From the NCBI GenBank assembly GCA_003509845.1, contig DOMR01000063.1, forward strand, positions 1-16,317: 16,317 nt of DNA, read 5' to 3'. Below the pieces are notes generated by a model. That model had not been told where the DNA came from. It worked only from the letters and a program-made list of their open reading frames with translations, and ran no database searches. The stretch comes from Chitinophagaceae bacterium. GTDB lineage: Bacteria; Bacteroidota; Bacteroidia; Chitinophagales; Chitinophagaceae. The translations under genes were made by a program, and so were the position numbers. Shown one piece after another: positions 1 through 8,446 of this stretch (the stretch's first letter is position 1; each line of letters begins with the position of its first letter).

Positions 1-873
1 TTTTTCAGGAATGGATAGGACCTCCACTTTTTTAACGTTATTATTTTGTAATGCCAATAAAATATTTGGGATGGAATTGGTTTGCGGCAACTCCTTTACT
101 TTTTTATCAAAGCTCGCACCGGTATTAATCCACCACTCTAATAGCATTCTTTCTTGGTCTGTGATTTGTGGTTTCCCCTTCGGTGGCATATGTTGTTCAT
201 CTACTGGATCTAATAGTATGTTTTTATACAAACTACTATTCAAGGCTTCTCCAGCGTGAATAATGATACCATCTTCGCCTCCTTTTAAAATCCATTCTTT
301 TTCATCTAAACGCAATTTTCCTTTTTGTTTGATCGCCGAGTGACAACCATAACATTTGTCTTTTAATATAGGCTGGATGATATCCTTATATACCAATGCT
401 TCTTGTGCATTTGTGAGAATAGGCTTTTCATTTTTAATGAGACCCCCTTCCTCTTTAGCTACCCCTGTTGTTAAATATCCCGCGCCATGGGTAAGCGTGC
501 CACCCAAATGTCCAGTAACTATAATGAGTAACAATAAAAAATAGCTTAGCCAATTTGAATAAACCGTTTTATTTTTTTTAATAAAATAATAGCCAGTCAA
601 GGAAAATAACGCAACACTTATGCCCAACCATTGGTGTTTAAAAATCAGGTCTGCATCATAGTCGCCGTTATTCGCTAATGCTAATCCAGTGAAGCAGGAA
701 AACACCGCACTAATCGCGCCTAATAAATAAGCAAGGGGCAATGCGTTGGTTAGTTGGTTAAATTTTTTCCATTTTGAAAGCAACTGTAATACAATAGCAA
801 ATAGTAAAATGCCAATCGGTAAGTGAACTAGGATTGGATGAAAATGACCAATAAAATTTATAATTGTTTCCAA
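1..873 (-). CDS. Membrane-anchored planctomycete-type cytochrome c protein, N-terminal part (runs off left edge)
   Basis: I read an uninterrupted frame of 291 codons from a TTG at 873 to the window edge. The only in-frame stop upstream is at 925-927 and there is no ATG before the cytochrome domain, so TTG (M-E-T-I-I-N-F) is the best start. The protein begins with about four membrane helices carrying histidines in GHFHPILVHLPIG (H10, H12, H17), FKHQW and THG. These match the same positions in the paralogue at 11600-13765, which has one extra helix at its start. A heme c site follows (CYGCH, C174/C177/H178), then HMPPKGKP and LLEWWINTGA, which are typical of the PSCyt1 (planctomycete cytochrome C) domain. 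The missing end probably holds leucine-rich-like repeats and beta domains as in the paralogue. It is the third gene of cassette A, 78 bases after the DUF1501 gene. The histidines may bind heme b; that is inference. The start codon is the least certain part. Confidence 0.85.
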   Translation of the reverse strand, partial: METIINFIGHFHPILVHLPIGILLFAIVLQLLSKWKKFNQLTNALPLAYLLGAISAVFSCFTGLALANNGDYDADLIFKHQWLGISVALFSLTGYYFIKKNKTVYSNWLSYFLLLLIIVTGHLGGTLTHGAGYLTTGVAKEEGGLIKNEKPILTNAQEALVYKDIIQPILKDKCYGCHSAIKQKGKLRLDEKEWILKGGEDGIIIHAGEALNSSLYKNILLDPVDEQHMPPKGKPQITDQERMLLEWWINTGASFDKKVKELPQTNSIPNILLALQNNNVKKVEVLSIPEK

Positions 874-951
874 GTGATTTTTAATTTGAGTGTAACTACC
901 TGCTTTTCTAAATAGTTTGCTGCATTATTTATAACGGTTCATTTTAATTTA

Positions 952-2454
952 TTAGGCAACAATTTCATTAATTACGCGCCCATGTACATCGGTTAATCTA
1001 AAGGACCTTCCTTGGAAGGGGTACACTAATTTTTCGTGATCAAATCCTAATTGATTTAATATGGTTGCTTGCATATCATGCGCTGTCACTTTTCCACTAA
1101 TGGCACTATATCCAATTTCGTCCGTTTCCCCAAAGCTCGTTCCTTGCTTAATACCACCGCCTGCCATCCAAGTAGTGAAGGCTTCTGTGTGATGATCTCT
1201 GCCTTTAAATGGTAAAGTTTTACCATCTCTATTTTCTTGCATCGGTGTGCGTCCAAATTCGCCACCCCATACCACCAATGTTTCATCAAGTAATCCTCTT
1301 TGTTTTAAATCAAGCAATAATGCGGTGATTGGTTTATCAATACTGCGACATTTATTGACCAATCCAATATCTACCGCATTTTTTACATCTGTACCATGAC
1401 TATCCCAACCCCAATCAAATAGCTGAACAAAGCGCACGCCCTTCTCCACTAATTTACGCGCCAATAAAACATTGTTTGCAAAACTCGTGGTACCCGGTTG
1501 CGTGCCATACATCTCATGAATATAAGCTGGTTCATCATTAATATTCATGACATCAGGCACTGAAATTTGCATTTTAAATGCCATTTCATATTGCGCCATC
1601 CGAGCAATGGTCTCGGGGTCTTTAAATTCATTATAGGTTAATTGATTCGCTTCATTGATCGCATCAATAGATGCTTTGCGTAAGTCTCGATCAATCCCTG
1701 CAGGGTCTTTTAAAAATAAAACTGGATCTCCTTCACTACGACACTGAACACCTTGATATACGGAAGGTAAAAATCCATTGCCCCAAACACTTTTTCCTGC
1801 ATCCGGATTGTTACCACCTGATGTTAATACCACAAAGCCCGGCAGATTGCTATTTTCGCTTCCAAGCCCATAAGTAGCCCATGCACCAATACTTGGTCTA
1901 CCTAATCGAGCCGATCCTGTGTGCATTAATAATTGCGCAGGACCATGATTGAATTGATCTGTTTGTACGGCTTTTAAAAAACTTATTTCATCAGCGACTG
2001 TTGCCAAATGTGGAAGATTGTCCGAAATCCATGCGCCACTTTGCCCTCTTTGTTTAAATATAGCTTGTGGCCCCAACATTTTAGGAACACCACGTATGAA
2101 TGCGAATTTTTTTCCTTCTAGTAAACTTTGGGGACAATCCTGTCCGTCTAATTTTAATAATTCAGGCTTGTAATCAAATAGTTCCAATTGCGAAGGCGCA
2201 CCAGCCATATGTAAATAAATAACCGATTTTGCTTTACCAATAAAATGGGGGGCTTGCGCCATGAGTGGATTGCTGTTGCCAAATTGATCAAAACGATCCT
2301 TGCTGCCTAACCAATCACATCCGCCCATCATGGAACCTAAAGCCATCGCACCGATGCCAGAAAAACATTCTTTAAAAAAATATTTTCTAGTTATTTGATG
2401 TGATGTTTGAAGATTGGCTTCCTGTATAATATTTTTATTACTTCGCTTACTCAT
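952..2454 (-). CDS. DUF1501 family protein (cassette A)
   Basis: A 500-residue protein of the DUF1501 family, which belongs to the alkaline-phosphatase/sulfatase-like fold; the reaction is unknown. Family motifs are in the expected order: IYLHMAGAPSQLELFDYKP near residue 80, TGSARLGRPSIGAW, DSHG (D351, H353), VVWGGEFGRTP, and GRDHH (D420, H421, H422) followed by TTWMAGGG. The Asp and His residues are probable metal ligands by analogy with the fold. The N-terminus resembles a Tat signal (TRKYFFKECFSGIGAMALG) but has R23-K24 where the twin arginine is expected, and a GGC at 44-46 looks like a loose lipobox. The paralogue at 13768-15213 keeps RR. The gene starts 6 bases after the stop of the PSD1 gene, so the two are surely co-transcribed. 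DUF1501 and PSD1 proteins are habitual neighbours in Planctomycetes and some Bacteroidota. Confidence 0.93.
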   Translation of the reverse strand: MSKRSNKNIIQEANLQTSHQITRKYFFKECFSGIGAMALGSMMGGCDWLGSKDRFDQFGNSNPLMAQAPHFIGKAKSVIYLHMAGAPSQLELFDYKPELLKLDGQDCPQSLLEGKKFAFIRGVPKMLGPQAIFKQRGQSGAWISDNLPHLATVADEISFLKAVQTDQFNHGPAQLLMHTGSARLGRPSIGAWATYGLGSENSNLPGFVVLTSGGNNPDAGKSVWGNGFLPSVYQGVQCRSEGDPVLFLKDPAGIDRDLRKASIDAINEANQLTYNEFKDPETIARMAQYEMAFKMQISVPDVMNINDEPAYIHEMYGTQPGTTSFANNVLLARKLVEKGVRFVQLFDWGWDSHGTDVKNAVDIGLVNKCRSIDKPITALLLDLKQRGLLDETLVVWGGEFGRTPMQENRDGKTLPFKGRDHHTEAFTTWMAGGGIKQGTSFGETDEIGYSAISGKVTAHDMQATILNQLGFDHEKLVYPFQGRSFRLTDVHGRVINEIVA

Positions 2455-2460
2455 TTCAAT

Positions 2461-5217
2461 TTAATTTTTTGTCAAAAATTCATCCGTATTTATGATTGCA
2501 GTGGTGACCATCATTAATGCAGCCGAACTTGCATCTGCATTTTTATCACCAGTAATTTGTTCAATACGAAAACTGTTTTGTTTGTATTTGGTCAATGCGG
2601 TTTGATATAATTTTTCAAATACTTTTTGTTGATCGGGGCTAATTGTTTTATTAAATGCTAATTCATAGGCCTTGCTAATTTGTTTGCTTGCGTTTTGAGG
2701 AACCATTTTTATTACACGTTTTGCAAAGTGTTGTGCAGCTTCAATGTATACGGAATCATTTAATGAATTAAGTGCTTGTAATGGCGTGTTGGTTCTGATA
2801 CGGCGCGCCGCGCAAACTTCCCTACTCGTTCCATCAAAACTTAACATTGATGGATAAGGGGCTGATCTTTTCCAAAAGGTGTATAAGGCCCGTCTATATT
2901 GATCCCCATCTGTACTTAATATCCATTTAGCACCATTATACGGCGACTTCCAAATTCCTTCTGGTTGGTACGGATACACACTAGGACCATTCATTTTATT
3001 ACTTAATAATCCACTTACGGTTAATGCCTGATCCCGTATTTGCTCTGCGGATAATCTTACTCTTGGCCCTCTAGCGTATAATTTATTATAAGGATCTTTG
3101 TTTATTGCATCCTTATTAAATTTTGAATCCTGTTGATAGGTTGCACTCATCACCATTTCTTTGATCATCTTTTTCAAACTCCATTGATGCGTATTCATTA
3201 GTTGCCAGGATAAATAATTGAGCAACTCCTCATGCGTTGGCGGTATACCCTGTGTTCCAAAATCTTCTAGGGTTTCTGTAATTCCTTGACCAAATAATTG
3301 CTCCCATATTCTATTAACAATGGTTCGAGCAGTTAACGGATTTTTTTTATCTGTCAACCACATCGCCATACCCAATCTGTTTTTAGGTGCCCCTGCAGGC
3401 AATCCACCCAAGGAGGCGGGTACATCTGGCACCACCACTTTTCCTTTTACCAACCAGTTACCTCTTTCAAATATATGTGTGGTTCGAGACATATTGCTTG
3501 GATTATCAAGCATGATGGGGGTGGGCGTGTAATTATTTGAATGTAATAATGAATCAAAATTATTATAGGCCAATTCACCTTCTGGTGTTCCATTTTTTGG
3601 AAATGGGTTATCTAATCGAAACCAATCATATTGTATTCCATTTTCTTCCGGATTATTTATTTGTCGATTATTATAAATAAAAACTAAATGATGTTTGCCT
3701 AAGGTTGTAGGAATAGTAGTGGTTGCAATTTTCCAGTCTCCTTTTGAATTTTCAACGATAATATTTTTTAGCAAAGGCCCTTTCGCTGAATCTAAATGAA
3801 TTTCCCATTTGCCTCCTGGTTTCCATGATTTGTATTTGTAATACAATAAAGTACTACCCGTTAAATCAATATCTTTTATACGAGCTTCCCCCTTATTTCT
3901 TAGCATTAACCATTTGGTATCCGCTAATGCACCATTGATAATTTGATCTGCCACCAATGAGTTAATAGCGGTTTGCCCTGTTTTAATAAATCGCATCAAG
4001 TCCTTTTCTCGCGACGGCGCATTTTTATGCAACCAATCTTGCAATTGAAATAATCTTATACTATCTGTATTATGAAATTCTTTTAAAAAAGGATATTCTG
4101 CATAGGTATCCTCATCTCTTGTATTATTAAATAAGGCTAAAAATTTATAATATTCTTCATGTTTAAAAGGATCGTAAGGATGGCTATGACATTGTACACA
4201 AGCGAAAGTAGTGCCCATCAAACTAACCCAAGTGGTATTTACGCGATCAATCACTGCTGCAGTTCTAAATTCTTCATTATCCGTTCCGCCTTCATCATTG
4301 GTTAATGTATTGCGATGAAATGCAGTGGCAATGTATTGTGCATCTGTAGGGTTAGGCAATAAATCCCCTGCTAATTGTTCTGTTAAAAAAATATTGTAAG
4401 GTTTGTCAACATTAAATGCATCAATTAACCAATCACGATATCTCCAAATAGTTCTTGAATCATCTTTCTCAAAACCTCTGGTATCTGCGTATCTTGCCAT
4501 ATCCATCCATAAGCCTGCCCACTTTTCACCATATTGCGGTGATGCTAATAATTCATTCACTAAAATTTCATACGCATCCTCATTATTATTTTGAAGATAT
4601 TTTATTGCAATTGTTTCTGGTGCCGGCATTCCTATAATATCAAAACTTACACGACGAAGTAATGTTGGCTTATCTGCAATTGTCGCAGGTGTTAAACCTT
4701 CGGATTTTATTTTTTTATAAATAAATGGATCAATATTATTTTTTATCCAGCTTGGTTTTCCGAATAAACCAAAGGGTCCAATACCTACTGATGGAATAGG
4801 CGTTTCTTCCACTGGCAAATACGCCCAATGATCACCCCATTTAGCGCCTTGATTAATCCATTTTTTTAATAAACTAATTTCATCCTTACTTAACGGTGGA
4901 TGCTTATAAGGCATGCGCTCCTCAGGATCGGTCAAATAAAGCCGCTTGATCATTTCACTATTTTCAGCATCCCCTGGAATGATCGCCACCTTCCCAGATT
5001 TATTAACTGCAAGTGCTTCTTGTCTGAATAATAAACTAAACCCACTTTGTCTTTTTACCCCACCGTGACAGCTGATACATTTTTTGTTAATCAATGGTTT
5101 TACTTCAGCATTAAAGTCAACTTGTTTGTTATTGAAAAAGTAGCGGGAACCTATTAATACGGGCACTAAAAAAAGTAGGATGACGATATAAATTTTAGGG
5201 ACTCTTTTCAATATCAT
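2461..5217 (-). CDS. PSCyt1-PSCyt2-PSD1 (DUF1549/DUF1553) protein with CBM6-like insert
   Basis: A complete 918-residue protein and the first gene of cassette A. A hydrophobic segment at about residues 8-24 anchors it to the membrane and should place the rest outside the cytoplasm. Domains in order: PSCyt1 (about 34-105) with heme site CISCH (C47/C50/H51) and ending in LLKKWINQGAKWGDHWAY; PSCyt2/DUF1549 (about 155-365), which contains a second CxxCH (CVQCH, C340/C343/H344) followed by SHPYDPFKHEEYY; a beta-rich insert (about 432-540) that looks like a family 6 carbohydrate-binding module, with GGKWEIHLDS, KGPLLKNI, GDWK and YDWFRL; then PSD1/DUF1553 (about 612-905) with NPLTARTIVNRIW, FGTQG, PPTHEELLNYL and NTPLQALNSLND. 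The family's reaction is unknown. The heme motifs suggest electron transfer, and the CBM6-like part suggests a sugar or polymer ligand; both are inference. The ATG at 5217 is directly followed by the membrane segment, which supports this start. Confidence 0.94.
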   Translation of the reverse strand: MILKRVPKIYIVILLFLVPVLIGSRYFFNNKQVDFNAEVKPLINKKCISCHGGVKRQSGFSLLFRQEALAVNKSGKVAIIPGDAENSEMIKRLYLTDPEERMPYKHPPLSKDEISLLKKWINQGAKWGDHWAYLPVEETPIPSVGIGPFGLFGKPSWIKNNIDPFIYKKIKSEGLTPATIADKPTLLRRVSFDIIGMPAPETIAIKYLQNNNEDAYEILVNELLASPQYGEKWAGLWMDMARYADTRGFEKDDSRTIWRYRDWLIDAFNVDKPYNIFLTEQLAGDLLPNPTDAQYIATAFHRNTLTNDEGGTDNEEFRTAAVIDRVNTTWVSLMGTTFACVQCHSHPYDPFKHEEYYKFLALFNNTRDEDTYAEYPFLKEFHNTDSIRLFQLQDWLHKNAPSREKDLMRFIKTGQTAINSLVADQIINGALADTKWLMLRNKGEARIKDIDLTGSTLLYYKYKSWKPGGKWEIHLDSAKGPLLKNIIVENSKGDWKIATTTIPTTLGKHHLVFIYNNRQINNPEENGIQYDWFRLDNPFPKNGTPEGELAYNNFDSLLHSNNYTPTPIMLDNPSNMSRTTHIFERGNWLVKGKVVVPDVPASLGGLPAGAPKNRLGMAMWLTDKKNPLTARTIVNRIWEQLFGQGITETLEDFGTQGIPPTHEELLNYLSWQLMNTHQWSLKKMIKEMVMSATYQQDSKFNKDAINKDPYNKLYARGPRVRLSAEQIRDQALTVSGLLSNKMNGPSVYPYQPEGIWKSPYNGAKWILSTDGDQYRRALYTFWKRSAPYPSMLSFDGTSREVCAARRIRTNTPLQALNSLNDSVYIEAAQHFAKRVIKMVPQNASKQISKAYELAFNKTISPDQQKVFEKLYQTALTKYKQNSFRIEQITGDKNADASSAALMMVTTAIINTDEFLTKN

Positions 5218-5508
5218 TTTTGCAACATTTTCAGTATTTAAGATAGGTTATTTTTAAACACAGGCAAAAGGCGTAACTACGAAAGCCTTACTAGTGTTAT
5301 CCTTGGGGGTCAAATAGGTGTTAATGAAACTATAAATTTCAAAATGGGGCTCATTTGGAATATAAATTAAAGGTTTGATTACTAGCTGTTTAACTTTTTA
5401 GATCAATTTTATTAAAATAGCTTAACATTTCATTACCATTAAAGCTTAAAAAAGGGTGGTAAATTTTATATACGATAATTGCATTTTTCTAACCAAACCA
5501 AACCAAAA
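5218..5508. promoter_or_regulatory. Divergent intergenic region between cassette A and the membrane protein gene
   Basis: This 291-base AT-rich gap separates two divergent genes, so it must hold the promoters for cassette A (leftward) and for the gene at 5509 (rightward). I could not find a convincing Bacteroidota sigma-A pair (TTG, about 20 bases, TAnnTTTG) on either strand. The closest leftward candidate is CCTATTTG on the minus strand near 5308-5315, with a TTG 21 bases upstream, but it lacks the leading TA. Three AACCA units (5491-5505) sit directly before the ATG at 5509. No open frame of note and no strong hairpin were seen here. Confidence 0.55.
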
Positions 5509-6315
5509 ATGAAAAAAATCTATCAGCAAATCCTTGATTTCCCTCAAATGGTTAATCAAAAGGTGTTCAATGCGCAATTAAACACGGCAGTTGACAAATT
5601 CGATTCTCAAGATGGTGTAAGGAGCTACACAAAGTCCATTTACCAAATTTTATCCCTCATTGTACTTATTACAATGGAAGTAGCTGTAATTAAGGGGGCC
5701 ATGGCTTATTTTACCGATGCGGCTAGTACCGGTTTAGGTAAGGCAGGTAGTGTTTTAACTACTTTAGTATTAGTTTATTCTGCTTTCCCAATTGCACACA
5801 TTATTAGATCAAGAGGCGAAAGCTTAGGTGGTTCACACAATGGTATTGTAACTTTTATTTTTAAAGATTTTGTTACAACCAATATCAAAATACTAGGTGA
5901 GGTAGCTGCAGTGGGTGCTTTCATCGGCGCTACTTGTTTTACTTTATCTTTTGTATTTGATACCAACTTATTTACGGTAACCAGCTCAAATTCTTTAAGT
6001 GCTTTAGCCGGCTTAGCTACCTTACCAATGGAAGGTTTGACCAATTTATTTGCTGCTTTAAAATTAGAATACCTAACATCAGTTTTAGCTTCATTTGGCG
6101 GCTTTACTATGGCGGGCACACAAACTTTTACTGGTGATATGTTATGGAATGCAAATGACTTATTATTAGTTGCAGGTGCATTCATTAATGTCGCAGTGGG
6201 TTTAGCAGTTTTATATGTTAACCTTGCTATATATCATTTCTTATATACGATTGTATCTAATTTTATCAAATGGATTCAAAGCCCTTCTATTCCAATTTCA
6301 ATGAAAAGCAAATAG
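5509..6315 (+). CDS. Multi-pass membrane protein of unknown function
   Basis: A 268-residue hydrophobic protein that I do not recognise. I chose the ATG at 5509 (MKKIYQQIL) because it follows an A-rich leader typical of Bacteroidota. The frame stays open to a TTG at 5479, but the ten extra residues look like leader sequence. About 40 soluble residues come first, then hydrophobic stretches near 45-66, 78-98, 120-150 and 215-245, with further weakly hydrophobic parts rich in Ala, Gly, Ser and Thr at about 160-205. A short conserved-looking basic loop, HIIRSRGESLGGSHNG, follows the second helix. It stands alone, divergent from cassette A and closed by its own strong terminator, so it is probably a single-gene transcript. 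Nothing in the sequence points to a specific transport or enzymatic role, and no link to the cassettes is demonstrated beyond position. Confidence 0.8.
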   Translation: MKKIYQQILDFPQMVNQKVFNAQLNTAVDKFDSQDGVRSYTKSIYQILSLIVLITMEVAVIKGAMAYFTDAASTGLGKAGSVLTTLVLVYSAFPIAHIIRSRGESLGGSHNGIVTFIFKDFVTTNIKILGEVAAVGAFIGATCFTLSFVFDTNLFTVTSSNSLSALAGLATLPMEGLTNLFAALKLEYLTSVLASFGGFTMAGTQTFTGDMLWNANDLLLVAGAFINVAVGLAVLYVNLAIYHFLYTIVSNFIKWIQSPSIPISMKSK

Positions 6316-6354
6316 TAGGTCGATATGAATCAATAACTTTTTACTAATTCATGG

Positions 6355-6389
6355 AAGCCCCGCCTCGAGTAATCGACGCGGGGCTTTTT
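6355..6389 (+). terminator. Rho-independent terminator after the membrane protein gene
   Basis: The arm AGCCCCGC (6356-6363) pairs with GCGGGGCT (6378-6385). Inside it, past a C/C mismatch, a TCGA/TCGA stem closes on a GTAA loop, and a run of five T follows (6385-6389). The hairpin is far more GC-rich than its surroundings and lies 40 bases after the stop codon at 6315. It separates this gene from the exported-protein operon downstream. Confidence 0.92.
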
Positions 6390-6475
6390 GATGCTCTATT
6401 TTTTGAGAATAAAACATTATTTTCATGGAGGTAATCCGGCAACATATAAATCCGGACGTATTTAAAATTTATTTC

Positions 6476-8386
6476 ATGAAAAAACTTTGTTTACTCTTAT
6501 TCGTTGCTACTGTATCCAATTTTTTATTTGCACAGCAAACGCAAAAGCCACCATTACATGGTAAAAATTGGATGGCGATTACAGGGAAGCCTTTAGCTGC
6601 AACTGCAGGTTCCATTGTTTTTGAAAGAGGCGGTAATGCCGTAGACGCTGCATGTGCAATGCTAGCAGCCACATGTACCATGTGGGATGTATTAAGTTGG
6701 GGAGGCGAAACGCAGGCTTTAATATACAATCCCAAAACAAAACAAGTACTTGCGATTAATGCAATGGGGGTTGCACCTACAGGGGCTACACCAGAATTTT
6801 TTAAAAGTAAAGGATATGGATTTCCACCAGAATATGGTCCACTAGCTGCTACTACACCAGGTACACCTGGCGGTATTTGTTATATGTTATCGAATTATGG
6901 GACGATGAGTTTAAAAGAAGTGTTAGCACCTGCCATGCAATTAGCTGCTGGATATCCGATAGATGCACAAACTGCAAATAGTATTGAAAGAGGGAAAGAT
7001 AAAATTAAACAATGGCCATATAGCACTAAAGTTTTATTAACGCATCCTGGACAAAAAAGAGAAGCGCCAGAGGCGGGAGAAATTTTTGTACAAAAAGATT
7101 TATTAGCCACACTTCAAAAAATGGTGGATGCAGAACAAAGCGCATTAAAAAAAGGTAAAACAAGAAAAGAAGCCATTCAAGCTGCTTATGATCGTTTTTA
7201 TAAAGGAGATATTGCAGATGAATTTGTACGCGGTGTAAAAGAGCAAGGTGGATTAATAACGAAGCAAGATTTAGCAAATTGGAAACCCATTGAAGAGGCG
7301 CCTACGCATATTAATTATAAGGGCATTGATGTTTACAAATTGCAACAATGGACACAAGGCCCTGCTTTATTGCAAGCACTAAACATTTTAGAAAATTTTG
7401 ATTTAAAATCAATGGGGTATAATTCAACAAAATACATTCATACTGTTTATCAAGCAATGAATTTAAGTTTTGCTGATCGTGATTTTTATTATGGGGATCC
7501 AAAATTTTCGACACAACAACCAATGACTGGTTTATTAAGTAAAGCATATGCAAAGCAAAGAGCAGGGGAAATTAATGCAATGCAAAATAATGCCAACACA
7601 GCTCCGGGTGACCCTTATCCATTTGAGGGCAAACAAAATCCATTTTTAAATTTATTAAAACAGCGTGCTATAGCTACAGGGTCCGACACCACCAAATCAA
7701 ATAGCAGCGCGCTACCTATTCATGATGCTCGCGTAGCGCAACAAACCATGAATCCACTAATAGATCATGAATATATGGATCGTTTATGGCGTGGCACCAC
7801 TTCGGTAGAAGCTGCGGATAAAGAAGGATGGGTTGTTTCCATTACACCTAGTGGTGGTTGGTTGCCAGCTGTCATTGCCGGAAATACAGGTGTGGGAATG
7901 AGTCAAAGAATGCAAAGTTTTGTTTTAGATTCAATCATTAATCCTTTCAATGTAGTGGCACCAGGAAAAAGACCAAGGGTGACCCTAACACCAAGCATGG
8001 CTATGAAAGAGGGTAAACCATTTTTAGCATTTGCTGTACAAGGAGGTGATACGCAGGATCAAAATTTATTACAGTTTTTTTTAAACATGGTTGAATTTGG
8101 GATGACTGTGCAGCAAGCAACAGAAGCTGCCAATATTAATTCAAATCAATTGTGGTTATCGTTAGGTGGTTCCACAATGGCTGATCGAAAACCAAAGCCA
8201 GGCAATTTATTATTAGGCAAAACGGTTTCTGAATTAATTAAAAAAGATTTAAGGGGAATGGGATATAGTATCAGTGTTGGTGATCGAACAAGTGGCCCCA
8301 TCAATGCTATCTATTTTGATTGGAAGCATGGAAGTTTGTGGGGAGGCAGTTCCAATAATGGAGAGGACTATGGGATTGGTTGGTAA
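6476..8386 (+). CDS. Exported gamma-glutamyltransferase-family Ntn hydrolase
   Basis: A 636-residue protein of the gamma-glutamyltranspeptidase family (G_glu_transpept). These are made as proenzymes that cut themselves at a Thr, which then becomes the nucleophile. I start at the ATG at 6476 because MKKLCLLLFVATVSNFLFAQ is a clear signal peptide; the frame opens earlier at 6425 but would bury it. Family landmarks are GGNAVDAACAM, TTPGTPGG, YGTMSLKEVLAPAMQLA, the processing-site region RGTTSVEAADKEG (probable nucleophile T441 counted from 6476), RPRVTLTPSMAM and VQGGDTQDQ. The Arg that binds the gamma-glutamyl carboxylate in true GGTs (R-E-x-A-P) is not seen: the segment reads INAMGVAP. The His after the catalytic TT is a Ser. 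Substrate is therefore uncertain and may not be glutathione. It is probably the first gene of a three-gene operon of exported proteins; the next gene starts 60 bases on. Confidence 0.9.
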   Translation: MKKLCLLLFVATVSNFLFAQQTQKPPLHGKNWMAITGKPLAATAGSIVFERGGNAVDAACAMLAATCTMWDVLSWGGETQALIYNPKTKQVLAINAMGVAPTGATPEFFKSKGYGFPPEYGPLAATTPGTPGGICYMLSNYGTMSLKEVLAPAMQLAAGYPIDAQTANSIERGKDKIKQWPYSTKVLLTHPGQKREAPEAGEIFVQKDLLATLQKMVDAEQSALKKGKTRKEAIQAAYDRFYKGDIADEFVRGVKEQGGLITKQDLANWKPIEEAPTHINYKGIDVYKLQQWTQGPALLQALNILENFDLKSMGYNSTKYIHTVYQAMNLSFADRDFYYGDPKFSTQQPMTGLLSKAYAKQRAGEINAMQNNANTAPGDPYPFEGKQNPFLNLLKQRAIATGSDTTKSNSSALPIHDARVAQQTMNPLIDHEYMDRLWRGTTSVEAADKEGWVVSITPSGGWLPAVIAGNTGVGMSQRMQSFVLDSIINPFNVVAPGKRPRVTLTPSMAMKEGKPFLAFAVQGGDTQDQNLLQFFLNMVEFGMTVQQATEAANINSNQLWLSLGGSTMADRKPKPGNLLLGKTVSELIKKDLRGMGYSISVGDRTSGPINAIYFDWKHGSLWGGSSNNGEDYGIGW

Positions 8387-8446
8387 TTTAATGTGGGAAT
8401 ATGATAAAGCCAACATTCCATGATCAATTTAAAATTTTATATTTAA

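Noticed and set aside
5305..5340. Possible leftward promoter (TTG, 21 bases, CCTATTTG) for cassette A
   Set aside because: The -7 element lacks the leading TA of the Bacteroidota consensus; too weak to call as a feature.
5775..6185. Minus-strand open frame opposite the membrane protein gene
   Set aside because: It lies wholly antisense to a better-supported gene and its translation has no recognisable domain; treated as a shadow frame.
6425..6475. Upstream ATG extension of the GGT-family gene
   Set aside because: It would place 17 polar residues before a clear signal peptide; the ATG at 6476 is a better start.
8390..8425. Short inverted repeat GGAAT/ATTCC between the GGT-family and CBM9-like genes
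   Set aside because: Only five base pairs with a long loop and no T-run; likely chance.
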